From assembly GCA_934446465.1 (NCBI GenBank), contig CAKSEF010000001.1, positions 1 to 64,000 on the forward strand: a stretch of 64,000 nt of DNA, read 5' to 3'. The position numbers and the translations under genes are program-made. The stretch comes from an uncultured Oscillospiraceae bacterium (GTDB taxonomy: Bacteria > Bacillota > Clostridia > Oscillospirales > JAAYXM01). Position 1 is the stretch's first letter, and each line of letters begins with the position of its first letter. The notes beneath the pieces are model-generated. The model was not told the DNA's origin and did not search any database. It saw only the letters and a program-made list of their open reading frames with translations. Below, in pieces: positions 41,522 through 49,392 of the stretch.

Positions 41522-43774
41522 CTATTTGGAATAGTAGTTGATCAAACATCCCGCAAGAATTATATCGCGCTCTTCACGCGTGAGTTTTGGAGTTTTTAAC
41601 TCTATTGTGCTTATGCCGTCCTTTTTTATCAGCTTTGCCGTAATGCTCTCTGCATCGCTTTCAAGCATTTTTTTGATGCCTTCGATATAAATGCAGTCGC
41701 CCGCTTCAATTCCGTAGCTCTCCGCATTATCGAGGACAAACGGAAGCATACCCCAATTTACTACGTTTGAGCGATATCTCTTCGTGGCAAAATCTCCTAC
41801 GATATTTGCAACGCCCCCGAGAACTCTCTGGCATGACGCGGCCTGCTCGCGGGCTGAGCCGTCGCCCGGTTTGAGGGCAAATACGGCAGTTCCGAACGAT
41901 GTATTTGCAAGGTCAATGTCCCCTACATTGCGGTCAAACACGCCGAGAACATCATTCTCGCCTGCACGGCGGCGGAGCTCTGAGTCATGTATCTTATTTG
42001 CACGCCCGACATATTCGGGGTCTTTACGCGACAGCGCAAACGATGCAAGCTTTATCGGGTTTGAGCGGTAAGACGAAGTTTCTCCCGAGGGGATAAGCTC
42101 GTCCGTGGTTGTTACGGGGTCATATATTGCGCTTGCCACCGAGATGAGCAGGTTATCCGTCATTCCTATCATTTTCGGCCAATCCGCGATATTCGGCCCA
42201 AACTTCAGCTCGGCTTTTGGGTCTGCCTTTCCTACGCCGTAATAGATTCTGCTTCTGTAAGGAGTGTCATCAAACTTATATTCTTCGTTTTTCGGGTCTT
42301 CGGGGATATAGTCGAGCTCGAATGCAGATGTAAGCTCGCCTCCGTTCTTTGCCGTCGCGGCAATCGAACGGGCGTCCATGAGAGCGACATAGGAAACCTG
42401 ATTATCTCCCGGCTTGCTTCCCTCTCTGTTGGGGAAGTTGCGTGTTGCGTGGCGTATTGAAAGCGCGCCGTTTGCAGGGACGTCTCCCGCACCGAAGCAC
42501 GGCCCGCAGAAGCATGAACGCACACTGACACCTGCCGCGGTTATATCTTCAAGCGTTCCGTCGCGCATAAGCTCGAGGGACATCGGCGCCGACGCCGGAT
42601 AAACCGAGAGCCAAAATGCACCGTCGCCTGTTGAAGAGCCCTTAAGTATATCGCGGACACGGCGTATGTTCTGGAACAGACCGCCCGAACATCCCCCGAC
42701 AAAGCCTTGGTCAACATAGAGCTTACCGTTTCTTATTTTATTTAGAAGCGATACTTTTTTATCGTCTATTCCGAGCATCGTTTTCGTATCTTCATCAACC
42801 TTGGCGAGAATATCGGAAAGATTTTTCTTCAAGTCGCGGATTCGGTAGACGTTTGACGGATGGAACGGAAGCGCTATCATCGGTTCAACCTTGGAGAGGT
42901 TGACAACTACCGCGCAATCGTAATATGCACCGGAACCCGGATGCAGAGGTTTATAATCTTCACTTCTGCCGTGAGCGGTCAAGAAGTCGCAGACTGTTTT
43001 GTCCGTTTCCCAAATAGATGACAGGCACGATGTTTCCGTTGTCATGACATCTATACCGTTTCTGAAATCCATACTCAGATTTTCAATTCCCGGGCCTACA
43101 AATTCCATTATTTTATTCTTTACGGTGCCGTTTTTAAACACCGCCCCGATTATTGCAAGCGCAATATCCTGCGGACCTACTCCGGGACGCGGTGCGCCTT
43201 CAAGATATACACATACCACTTCCGGATATGCTATGTTATATGTCTTTGAAAGAAGCTGACGCGCAAGTTCCGGCCCGCCCTCGCCTATCGAAATCGAACC
43301 GAGCGCGCCGTATCTTGTATGCGAATCCGACGCAAGAATCATCTTACCGCATCCTGCGTATCTCTCGCGCATGTATTGATGTATTACCGCCTGATGTGCC
43401 GGCACAAACTCACCGCCGTACTTCTTGGCCGCCGAAAGTCCGAACACGTGGTCGTCTTCATTTATTGTTCCGCCGACGGCGCAAAGGCTGTTGTGGCAGT
43501 TTGTAAGCACATACGGAATGGGGAACTTTTCGAGTCCCGATGCACGTGCTGTCTGAATAATGCCGACATATGTGATATCGTGCGACGCCATTGCGTCAAA
43601 TCGTATCTTAAGAAAATCCATATTGTCAGACGTATTATGTGCTTCCAATATGGAATATGCCATAGTCTTTTTTCTTGCTTCGCTGGGAGCGGGAAGTCCG
43701 AGAACGCTTGCTTCACGCATGGAGAGAAGGCATCCGTCCTTCAGATATGCTCCGTTTTCACTTATTGAAACCAT
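41522..43774 (-). CDS. aconitase-family hydratase (YbhJ-like)
   Basis: A 750-aa member of the aconitase superfamily. The SDSHTRYGALGSISIG segment near 150 and the iron-sulfur ligands SCFCGPCFG near 425 match aconitase cluster binding; the swivel domain holds PGDGSAREQAASC near 640, similar to the family G-S-S-R-E-Q. It is smaller than standard aconitases and resembles E. coli YbhJ, whose substrate is unknown; no citrate-cycle genes are near. An in-frame ATT-start extension to 43798 is rejected, as AAAGGGTG sits 7 bases before ATG at 43774. Confidence 0.85.
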   Translation of the reverse strand: MVSISENGAYLKDGCLLSMREASVLGLPAPSEARKKTMAYSILEAHNTSDNMDFLKIRFDAMASHDITYVGIIQTARASGLEKFPIPYVLTNCHNSLCAVGGTINEDDHVFGLSAAKKYGGEFVPAHQAVIHQYMRERYAGCGKMILASDSHTRYGALGSISIGEGGPELARQLLSKTYNIAYPEVVCVYLEGAPRPGVGPQDIALAIIGAVFKNGTVKNKIMEFVGPGIENLSMDFRNGIDVMTTETSCLSSIWETDKTVCDFLTAHGRSEDYKPLHPGSGAYYDCAVVVNLSKVEPMIALPFHPSNVYRIRDLKKNLSDILAKVDEDTKTMLGIDDKKVSLLNKIRNGKLYVDQGFVGGCSGGLFQNIRRVRDILKGSSTGDGAFWLSVYPASAPMSLELMRDGTLEDITAAGVSVRSCFCGPCFGAGDVPANGALSIRHATRNFPNREGSKPGDNQVSYVALMDARSIAATAKNGGELTSAFELDYIPEDPKNEEYKFDDTPYRSRIYYGVGKADPKAELKFGPNIADWPKMIGMTDNLLISVASAIYDPVTTTDELIPSGETSSYRSNPIKLASFALSRKDPEYVGRANKIHDSELRRRAGENDVLGVFDRNVGDIDLANTSFGTAVFALKPGDGSAREQAASCQRVLGGVANIVGDFATKRYRSNVVNWGMLPFVLDNAESYGIEAGDCIYIEGIKKMLESDAESITAKLIKKDGISTIELKTPKLTREERDIILAGCLINYYSK

Positions 43775-43797
43775 TTCTAACACCCTTTCTGCAATCA

Positions 43798-43826
43798 ATT
43801 ATATATTAAAGGGTGTATAAAATCAA
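43798..43826 (-). promoter_or_regulatory. sigma-A promoter of the hydratase gene
   Basis: Minus-strand TTGATT (43826-43821), 17-bp spacer, TATAAT (43803-43798). It fills the gap after the membrane-anchored protein gene. Confidence 0.75.
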
Positions 43827-43828
43827 GT

Positions 43829-44398
43829 TCAGATTTTCGGACGTATCGCTATTGCGCCGTCTCTAAATTCGATTATTCCTATATCCGCGCCGATTTCGCG
43901 CAGGTACTTGTTTACGGCGATACTTACCGAATCATTTACACTCTCGGGGATTATATCCGTACTTATTTCATTGCCTGCAAGCATGATTTTTTCGAGTTTT
44001 GCCTCAAATTCGCGGTTTTCCGCATTAACCGCCAGCGAAAATTCCAGCGAAAGCTCCGTCTTCTCCGGCATAAAATTCACAAGCAGCCGCACAAGGCGCG
44101 GAATATTTGCCCCGCCCTCTGATGCGAGGTCCGTTATTTCCCTCGGATTTACGTCTGCGGAGAGCTTTATCTTTCCTTCCTCCGTTATTTCGGCATGGAG
44201 ATTTTTAATGCTTCCGAATGACGAAAACACATTCCCGAGTATTTTTTCAATCGTCTCATTGTCAATTACGGTTTCTGTATTGTCTGACACGGCGTCTGTC
44301 TCCTTTCGTCCGCCAAGTGAAAACACTGCAATTACCACTGCCGCCAAAAGGCATAAGGTAAGCACCATGTGCCACACTCTTACTCTGTAAACTCCCAT
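43829..44398 (-). CDS. membrane-anchored protein of unknown function (189 aa)
   Basis: A basic start (MGVYRVRVWH) and one helix (MVLTLCLLAAVVIAVFSLGG, about residues 11-30) place about 155 residues outside the membrane. The outer part is alpha/beta-like: FSSFGSIKNLHAEITEEGKI near 60 and LSADVNPREI, then MPEKTELSLEFSLAVNAENR near 110. I do not recognise a family. GGAGG lies 5 bases before ATG. It is divergent from spoIIGA, where a cell-division gene is often found in other Firmicutes; a sporulation role is possible but unproven. Confidence 0.7.
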   Translation of the reverse strand: MGVYRVRVWHMVLTLCLLAAVVIAVFSLGGRKETDAVSDNTETVIDNETIEKILGNVFSSFGSIKNLHAEITEEGKIKLSADVNPREITDLASEGGANIPRLVRLLVNFMPEKTELSLEFSLAVNAENREFEAKLEKIMLAGNEISTDIIPESVNDSVSIAVNKYLREIGADIGIIEFRDGAIAIRPKI

Positions 44399-44434
44399 AA
44401 AAACCTCCGAATATTTTTTGTCCTCTCACACTTT

Positions 44435-44468
44435 TAGACACTTTTTTACCCGTACCGCGGAGTAAAAT
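44435..44468 (+). promoter_or_regulatory. candidate spoIIG promoter with 22-bp spacer
   Basis: TAGACA (44435-44440), 22-bp spacer, TAAAAT (44463-44468). The Bacillus spoIIG promoter is known for exactly this over-long spacing, activated by Spo0A. TTTGTC at 44417-44422 matches the first half of a Spo0A box. Confidence 0.45.
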
Positions 44469-44492
44469 ACATTTATCAAGGCGGTGATGTAT

Positions 44493-45344
44493 TTGACGAA
44501 AACAATATATGCCGATGAGCTTTTCATTATAAATTTTATTATTAACTATCTTCTTTTATTCGCCGCCGCAAGAATAGGCGGAGAATACATAAAACGGCGG
44601 CGTCTCGTACTTTCCGCGTGCATTGGGGCAGTGTATGGGCTCCTTATTTTTTTCAGGGAGCTGTCCTTTCTCGGCAGTGTTGCCGGCAAACTTATATTCG
44701 CCGCGGTAATGACGGCGGCGGCATTCGGGATACGCGAGCGGCGCAGGTTTCTCAAAAATCTTCTTCTTTTTCTCGCATCTTCCCTATCATTCGGAGGAAT
44801 TATACTCTTTCTGTACATATTCGGTTTTAACAGCATATGCGAGATAAGAAACAATATTTACTACATAGATGTCCCCGCGCATACACTGATACTTTCATCA
44901 ATTTTTGCCTATGCGGTTCTGTCTTTCGTTTTCAGAAAACGTGCGGAAGATAAAAAAGCAAATATAAAGAAAATCGATGTTATTCAAGGTGAAAAGAGCG
45001 TATCGTTTTTTGCACTGACCGATACCGGCAATTCACTGTGCGACCCAAGAAACAACGCACCCGTGATAATTGCCGAATATTCGTCCGTACGGGAGCTTCT
45101 GTCCCCTTGTGTAACCGATGTTCTTGACGCAAGGAATCCTGAATGTTATCCTCTTGCCCTGCCGGAAATATGCGATTTCGGAACATTTAGGCTGCTGCCG
45201 TTTTCAACGGTCGATTCCTCGTTTTCGCTTCTTCTCGCATTTCGTCCCGAAGCCGTATCGGCAGACGGCGTTGTTCTTTCCGACGCTCTCATCGCAATTT
45301 CACGGGGTAAAATCTGCGGCGGTGCATATACCGCTATAATTTAG
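44493..45344 (+). CDS. spoIIGA: sigma-E processing peptidase SpoIIGA
   Basis: A 283-aa membrane aspartic protease that activates pro-sigma-E in the mother cell. The N-terminal half has about five hydrophobic helices starting [24 protein letters not shown], and the catalytic aspartate lies in [11 protein letters not shown] (Asp near residue 177). I assign TTG at 44493, since AAGGCGGTG is 6 bases upstream; an ATG at 44487 touches the ribosome site and would add MY. Next gene, sigE, starts 11 bases after the stop; the pair is canonical. Confidence 0.93.
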   Translation: MTKTIYADELFIINFIINYLLLFAAARIGGEYIKRRRLVLSACIGAVYGLLIFFRELSFLGSVAGKLIFAAVMTAAAFGIRERRRFLKNLLLFLASSLSFGGIILFLYIFGFNSICEIRNNIYYIDVPAHTLILSSIFAYAVLSFVFRKRAEDKKANIKKIDVIQGEKSVSFFALTDTGNSLCDPRNNAPVIIAEYSSVRELLSPCVTDVLDARNPECYPLALPEICDFGTFRLLPFSTVDSSFSLLLAFRPEAVSADGVVLSDALIAISRGKICGGAYTAII

Positions 45345-45355
45345 GAGGTATTTAT

Positions 45356-46075
45356 ATGAAAAAGCTCCAAAAAATACAGCTTCTGCTTTACAAGTTCCTT
45401 GTACGGATTAAGTTTCCGTCGCTCTCGTCGGTTATGTATATATGCGGGAGCGATACGCTTCCGCCGCCGCTTACACCCGACGAGGAGTCATATCTGATAT
45501 CGCGTCTCGATTCGGACACGGAGAATGTGCGGAAAATACTTACGGAACGCAATCTGAGGCTCGTCGTTTACATAGCGCGCCGCTTTGAAAATACGGGTGT
45601 GGGAATCGAGGACCTTATATCAATAGGAACAATAGGTCTCATAAAAGCGATAAACACATACAATCCGGAAAAGAAAATTAAGCTCGCAACATATGCTTCC
45701 AGATGTATTGAAAATGAAATTCTCATGTATTTAAGGAAAAATTCGTCTCAGAAGGCTGAGGTGTCCTTTGATGAACCGCTCAATACCGATTGGGACGGAA
45801 ACGAGCTTCTTCTTTCGGATATACTCGGAACCGAGCCCGACAGCGTTATGCGTCCGATAGAGGACGAGACCGACCGAGAGCTTCTTTATGCTGCGCTCAA
45901 TTTACTGCCCGAGAAAGAACGCGCGATAATAAAAATGCGTTTCGGACTTGACGGCGAAACCGAAAAAACGCAGAAAGAAGTTGCGGATATTTTAGGAATT
46001 TCTCAATCGTATATATCACGTCTCGAAAAGCGCATAATAAACAGGCTCAACCGAGAAATATCAAAAATGACATAA
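45356..46075 (+). CDS. sigE: RNA polymerase sporulation sigma factor SigE (pro-sigma-E)
   Basis: A 239-aa early mother-cell sigma factor. The first ~27 residues ([20 protein letters not shown]...) form the membrane-associated pro-sequence removed by SpoIIGA, followed by [14 protein letters not shown]. Region 2 holds [16 protein letters not shown] and [17 protein letters not shown]; region 4 ends [24 protein letters not shown] lies 7 bases before ATG. It is co-transcribed with spoIIGA and terminated by a hairpin starting at its stop codon. Confidence 0.97.
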   Translation: MKKLQKIQLLLYKFLVRIKFPSLSSVMYICGSDTLPPPLTPDEESYLISRLDSDTENVRKILTERNLRLVVYIARRFENTGVGIEDLISIGTIGLIKAINTYNPEKKIKLATYASRCIENEILMYLRKNSSQKAEVSFDEPLNTDWDGNELLLSDILGTEPDSVMRPIEDETDRELLYAALNLLPEKERAIIKMRFGLDGETEKTQKEVADILGISQSYISRLEKRIINRLNREISKMT

Positions 46076-46112
46076 AAAAAGCACGGCGGAACATTAACCG
46101 TCGTGCTTTTTT
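46074..46112 (+). terminator. terminator of spoIIGA-sigE
   Basis: GCACGGCGG (46081-46089) pairs with CCGTCGTGC (one G-U), with A and T runs on the sides adding six pairs; loop of 8. The sigG promoter starts 4 bases further. Confidence 0.85.
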
Positions 46113-46115
46113 ACG

Positions 46116-46145
46116 GTATTAAATTTTCCTCTCAAGGCAATAATG
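46116..46145 (+). promoter_or_regulatory. candidate sigma-F/sigma-G promoter of sigG
   Basis: GTATT (46116-46120), 15-base spacer, GGCAATAATG (46136-46145). The -10 fits the forespore consensus G-G-n-n-A-n-A-n-T-R at every fixed position, and the -35 matches four of five in G-Y-A-T-A. Confidence 0.6.
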
Positions 46146-46177
46146 ATATTACTTTTATGCTTTGGGGGGTTAAAAAT

Positions 46178-46954
46178 TTGATACACGGGAAGGTCGAAAT
46201 ATGCGGGGTAAACACTTCCAACCTAAAGGTGCTCACGAATGACGAAACGTGCGACCTGTTAATCAAATACAAAAGCGGTGATACAGACGCGCGGGACAAG
46301 CTCATATCCGGAAATCTCAGGCTTGTTCTCAGCGTTCTTCAAAGATTTTTAAACCGCGGTGAAATGATTGATGATTTATTCCAAGTCGGATGCGTAGGTC
46401 TTATAAAAGCGATTGATAATTTTGACGTAACGCTCGGCTTACGCCTTTCCACATACGCCGTTCCAATGGTCATCGGCGAAATACGCCGTTATCTGCGCGA
46501 CAGCAGTCCAATCCGCGTTTCGCGCTCGATGCGTGATACAGCTTACCGCGCGCTGAACATGAAGGAACAGCTCACAAACAAAAACCAAAAGGAGCCCAGT
46601 GTTGAGGAAATAGCGAAGGCAATGGACATGAAAACCGAGGATATCGTATTCGCGCTCGACGGAATAATGGACCCTGTTTCACTTTACGAGCCTGTATATT
46701 CGGACTCCGGCGGCGATACGATATGCGTCATGGACCAAGTGGGCGACACAAAAAACACAGACGAAAACTGGCTTGAGCACATAGCACTTAAGGAGGCAGT
46801 ATCAAATCTGGGTGAGCGTGAACGCCACATTCTCTCGCTTCGCTTTTTCGACGGAAAAACGCAGACTGAAGTTGCAAACGAAATAGGAATCAGTCAGGCA
46901 CAGGTCTCAAGAATCGAAAAAAGCGCGATAGGAAGAATAAAGAAACAGCTTTAG
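46178..46954 (+). CDS. sigG: RNA polymerase sporulation sigma factor SigG
   Basis: A 258-aa late forespore sigma factor. The typical N-terminus IHGKVEICGVNTSNLKVL is followed by region 2 (SGNLRLVLSVLQRFLNRGE, DDLFQVGCVGLIKAIDNF), region 3 (SPIRVSRSMRDTAYRAL) and region 4 (EVANEIGISQAQVSRIEKSA). TTG at 46178 is the start: GGGGGG lies 9 bases upstream, and this gives the usual SigG length; the open frame extends to 46103 without a site. The stop codon overlaps the convergent thiT stop. Confidence 0.96.
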   Translation: MIHGKVEICGVNTSNLKVLTNDETCDLLIKYKSGDTDARDKLISGNLRLVLSVLQRFLNRGEMIDDLFQVGCVGLIKAIDNFDVTLGLRLSTYAVPMVIGEIRRYLRDSSPIRVSRSMRDTAYRALNMKEQLTNKNQKEPSVEEIAKAMDMKTEDIVFALDGIMDPVSLYEPVYSDSGGDTICVMDQVGDTKNTDENWLEHIALKEAVSNLGERERHILSLRFFDGKTQTEVANEIGISQAQVSRIEKSAIGRIKKQL

Positions 46955-47505
46955 TTATTCTTCAGCACAAAGGGTGAAATGAGCGTTGAAACAACCACCG
47001 TTATTATAAACTCAAACAGCATATATCCGCCGTTATAGGTCAGTGAATAGAGCCAGACGGGCATATCCTCTGCATATACGCCCCAAATGAGAATACCGGA
47101 AGCAAAGTGGCACAAGAAGCGGAGAAATACCGCAACTGCGGAGCCGACGCCCACACCGACTGTCTTATTCTTAAACAGTTTTGAAACGGGGTTTGCAACG
47201 CTGATAACAGTGAATGCTATTACGTAGTCGAGAAGCACAACCGCCGCAAAATACAGGAATGTAGCTGTGGGAGGCGGTGCAAAGCCGAGAAGCATCTGGA
47301 TGAGCGAGTATGCAAAGCACGCGAGCATTCCCCAGCGGAAGTCGCGTATTTTAACGCTCAGAATAACGAGCGGGACCATGCTTCCGAGTGTTACCGAGCC
47401 GCCGTACGGTGCGTCAAAAAACTTTATAAGCGAGAGCACGGTTGCAAGCGCAACCATTGCGGCGCAGATTGTTATGTTTCTTGTTTTTTCTTTGGTATTA
47501 TTCAT
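46951..47505 (-). CDS. thiT: energy-coupled thiamine transporter ThiT
   Basis: A 184-aa membrane S-component of an ECF transporter, with about six helices. The ITICAAMVALATVLSLIKFF start, YGGSVTLGSMVPLVILS near 35 and the later aromatic WLYSLTYNGGYMLFEF near 150 match ThiT, which binds thiamine. An upstream TPP riboswitch supports the substrate directly. AAAGGAGG lies 6 bases before ATG. Its stop overlaps the sigG stop by a few bases. ECF ATPases are encoded elsewhere. Confidence 0.95.
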   Translation of the reverse strand: MNNTKEKTRNITICAAMVALATVLSLIKFFDAPYGGSVTLGSMVPLVILSVKIRDFRWGMLACFAYSLIQMLLGFAPPPTATFLYFAAVVLLDYVIAFTVISVANPVSKLFKNKTVGVGVGSAVAVFLRFLCHFASGILIWGVYAEDMPVWLYSLTYNGGYMLFEFIITVVVSTLISPFVLKNN

Positions 47506-47527
47506 CTTTATCCTCCTTTAATAACAG

Positions 47528-47563
47528 AAAACACGTTTTGCAGATATGCGCAAAACGTGTTTT
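47528..47563 (-). terminator. expression-platform hairpin of the TPP riboswitch
   Basis: A perfect 14-bp inverted repeat AAAACACGTTTTGC / GCAAAACGTGTTTT with an 8-base loop lies between aptamer and thiT. On the minus strand it ends in TTTTCTGTTATT, so it can work as the terminator formed when TPP is bound. Confidence 0.65.
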
Positions 47564-47569
47564 TTAGTC

Positions 47570-47667
47570 TTTAATCTTTCCTACGTCGGCATTATCCGCA
47601 TCAGGTTCATGGGACTCGGGCTTCATTGCCCTCTCTCAGCCGAGAAACACTCAGCACCCCTATTAAA
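47570..47667 (-). promoter_or_regulatory. TPP (thiamine pyrophosphate) riboswitch
   Basis: The minus strand carries the conserved THI elements in order: GGGGTGC, GGCTGAGAG, AACCTGATGCGGATAATGCC and GTAGGAAA. An outer P1 helix is formed by TTTAAT and ATTAAA at the ends. It precedes thiT, so high TPP should shut off thiamine uptake. Confidence 0.95.
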
Positions 47668-47691
47668 TTGTGTTAAGTCTTAACAAGGTAG

Positions 47692-47720
47692 AGTATATAC
47701 CACGAAATAAATATTGTCAA
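47692..47720 (-). promoter_or_regulatory. sigma-A promoter of the riboswitch-thiT transcript
   Basis: Minus-strand TTGACA (47720-47715), 17-bp spacer, TATACT (47697-47692). The -35 overlaps the DUF1294 gene end. A palindrome GTTAAGTCTTAAC (47672-47684) lies at the start site. Confidence 0.82.
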
Positions 47721-48007
47721 GCCAAAATTTTCACGCAGACGCACAAAAGCACTGCATTGAGCACGGCAAACAGCGGAACGAGTATCCTAAAGCGTGCATG
47801 CTTTGTTTTATGTCTGAACACTTCCATGCCCGCCCATGCGCCGATACCTCCGAAAAGGAATGCGCATATGAGAAGCGACTTCTCGGAAATACGCCGTTTC
47901 CCGCGCTTTGACTTTAATTTATCCGTGCCGTAGAGCGTAAACACCACCGTGTTCCAAACCGCATATGCGGCTGTGCCAATCCGAAACAGTTCATCCTTGT
48001 AAAGCAT
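47717..48007 (-). CDS. DUF1294 domain membrane protein
   Basis: A 96-aa integral membrane protein. The YGTDKLKSKRGKRRISEK stretch near residue 26 and GGIGAWAGMEVFRHKTKHARF near 53 are signatures of DUF1294, between three hydrophobic segments. Function unknown. It is the last gene of the long minus-strand run; GAAGGGG lies about 9 bases before ATG. No clear terminator follows, so the transcript may run into thiT. Confidence 0.9.
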   Translation of the reverse strand: MLYKDELFRIGTAAYAVWNTVVFTLYGTDKLKSKRGKRRISEKSLLICAFLFGGIGAWAGMEVFRHKTKHARFRILVPLFAVLNAVLLCVCVKILA

Positions 48008-48012
48008 GGGTT

Positions 48013-48915
48013 CTATCCCCTTCTTTGCAATTTCAGGAGAATTTCATCAAAATACTGCGGGAGATTTGATACAAATTTCATTCTTTCCCCGCTTCTTGGG
48101 TGGGTAAATTCAACCGTTTTGGAGTGCAGGCACTGCCCCTCCAACCCCAGCTTATCACGCGCACCGTAAACCGAGTCGCCCACGACGGGATGTCCGATAT
48201 GCGACATATGCACGCGAATCTGATGCGTACGCCCTGTTTCGAGCAGGCACGAAACATATGTAAAACCCGTGTATCTTTCAATTACGCGCCAATGTGTGAT
48301 TGCTTCTTTTGAATTGCGATCGGTTACCGTCATTTTTTTGCGGTCGGTTTTATGTCTCCCGATAGGCGCGTTTACCGTACCGTCTTCCTGTTTAAGGACT
48401 CCGTTTACTATTGTGTGATACTCGCGTCTGACCGTATGGGCTTTTATCTGTTCGGCGAGGCTCTTATGGGCAAAATCTGTTTTTGCCGCAAGCATTAGCC
48501 CGCTCGTATTCTTATCGAGTCTGTGGACTATTCCGGGGCGCAATACTCCGTTTATCCCCGACAGAGAATCCCCGCAGTGTGCCATAAGCGCGTTTACGAG
48601 AGTGCCGTCATAGTTCCCCGCAGCGGGGTGAACCACCATTCCCCGTGCCTTATTTATAACGAGCATATCATCGTCCTCATACACGATGTCGAGCGGAATA
48701 TCCTGTGCCGTAACGTCGAGTATACGCGGTTCGGGGAGCGTTATTTCTATCTCCTCGCCGCTTGATATCTTATAGTTCTTTTTACGCGCGGAAACGCCGC
48801 CGTTCTCTATGAGAACAGCCGCGGCGTTTCTTGAAATTTCAAGTTTTTCGGCGACAAACACATCAAGGCGTTTTCCGCTGTCGTGTTCATCTGCCACAAA
48901 GCTTTTTCTATCCAT
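48013..48915 (-). CDS. rluD: RluA-family 23S rRNA pseudouridine synthase (RluD-like)
   Basis: A 300-aa enzyme that isomerises uridine in rRNA. An S4 RNA-binding domain (GKRLDVFVAEKLEISRNAA near 10) precedes the catalytic domain, where the aspartate sits in GIVHRLDKNTSGLM near 130, with HQIRVHMSHIGHPVVGD near 233. RluD normally modifies helix 69 of 23S rRNA. It overlaps lspA by 8 bases; the lspA-rluD pairing is common in Firmicutes. Confidence 0.93.
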   Translation of the reverse strand: MDRKSFVADEHDSGKRLDVFVAEKLEISRNAAAVLIENGGVSARKKNYKISSGEEIEITLPEPRILDVTAQDIPLDIVYEDDDMLVINKARGMVVHPAAGNYDGTLVNALMAHCGDSLSGINGVLRPGIVHRLDKNTSGLMLAAKTDFAHKSLAEQIKAHTVRREYHTIVNGVLKQEDGTVNAPIGRHKTDRKKMTVTDRNSKEAITHWRVIERYTGFTYVSCLLETGRTHQIRVHMSHIGHPVVGDSVYGARDKLGLEGQCLHSKTVEFTHPRSGERMKFVSNLPQYFDEILLKLQRRG

Positions 48916-49381
48916 CTTTTTTATTCGTCTTACCCTCGTAGAAGAATATCACGTAGATAAAGAACATCACCGCTCCCACCGTTACCGCAATATCAGCGAC
49001 GTTGAACACCGGAAAGTGAATGACAGCAAAATCAAACATATCCACAACCGCGCCGCGGAAGAGTCTGTCGATGAGGTTTCCTATCGCACCTGCAAGTATA
49101 AGCGATATTCCCCATGTTCCCATTCGTGATTTTATCTTGTTTGTAACGAGGACATATGCCATAGCTATACAGGCGAGAAGCGGAATCATCGTGAGCAGTA
49201 TCGTTTTACCCTGGAGCATTGAAAACGCCGCACCTGTATTCTCTACATATCTCAGGTTGAACACTCCGCGGACTATTTCAATTTTCCCGATAGGCTCCAG
49301 GAAATTCACCGCCCAAAGCTTTGAGAGTCTGTCCGCAAGGATAATCAGTATTATTGACAGAGATTGCACTAATAACAACAA
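48908..49381 (-). CDS. lspA: lipoprotein signal peptidase (signal peptidase II)
   Basis: A 157-aa inner-membrane aspartic protease that cuts lipoprotein signal peptides. Four helices; the catalytic pair lies in GNLIDRLFRGAVVDMFDF near 105 and FNVADIAVTVG near 127, both Asp-containing motifs intact. NTGAAFSML near 52 is also conserved. Start is TTG at 49381 with GAGG 8 bases before it; a second TTG follows directly. It lies 11 bases after ileS, the usual neighbour. Confidence 0.95.
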   Translation of the reverse strand: MLLLVQSLSIILIILADRLSKLWAVNFLEPIGKIEIVRGVFNLRYVENTGAAFSMLQGKTILLTMIPLLACIAMAYVLVTNKIKSRMGTWGISLILAGAIGNLIDRLFRGAVVDMFDFAVIHFPVFNVADIAVTVGAVMFFIYVIFFYEGKTNKKDG

Positions 49382-49392
49382 TTCCTTTACCT

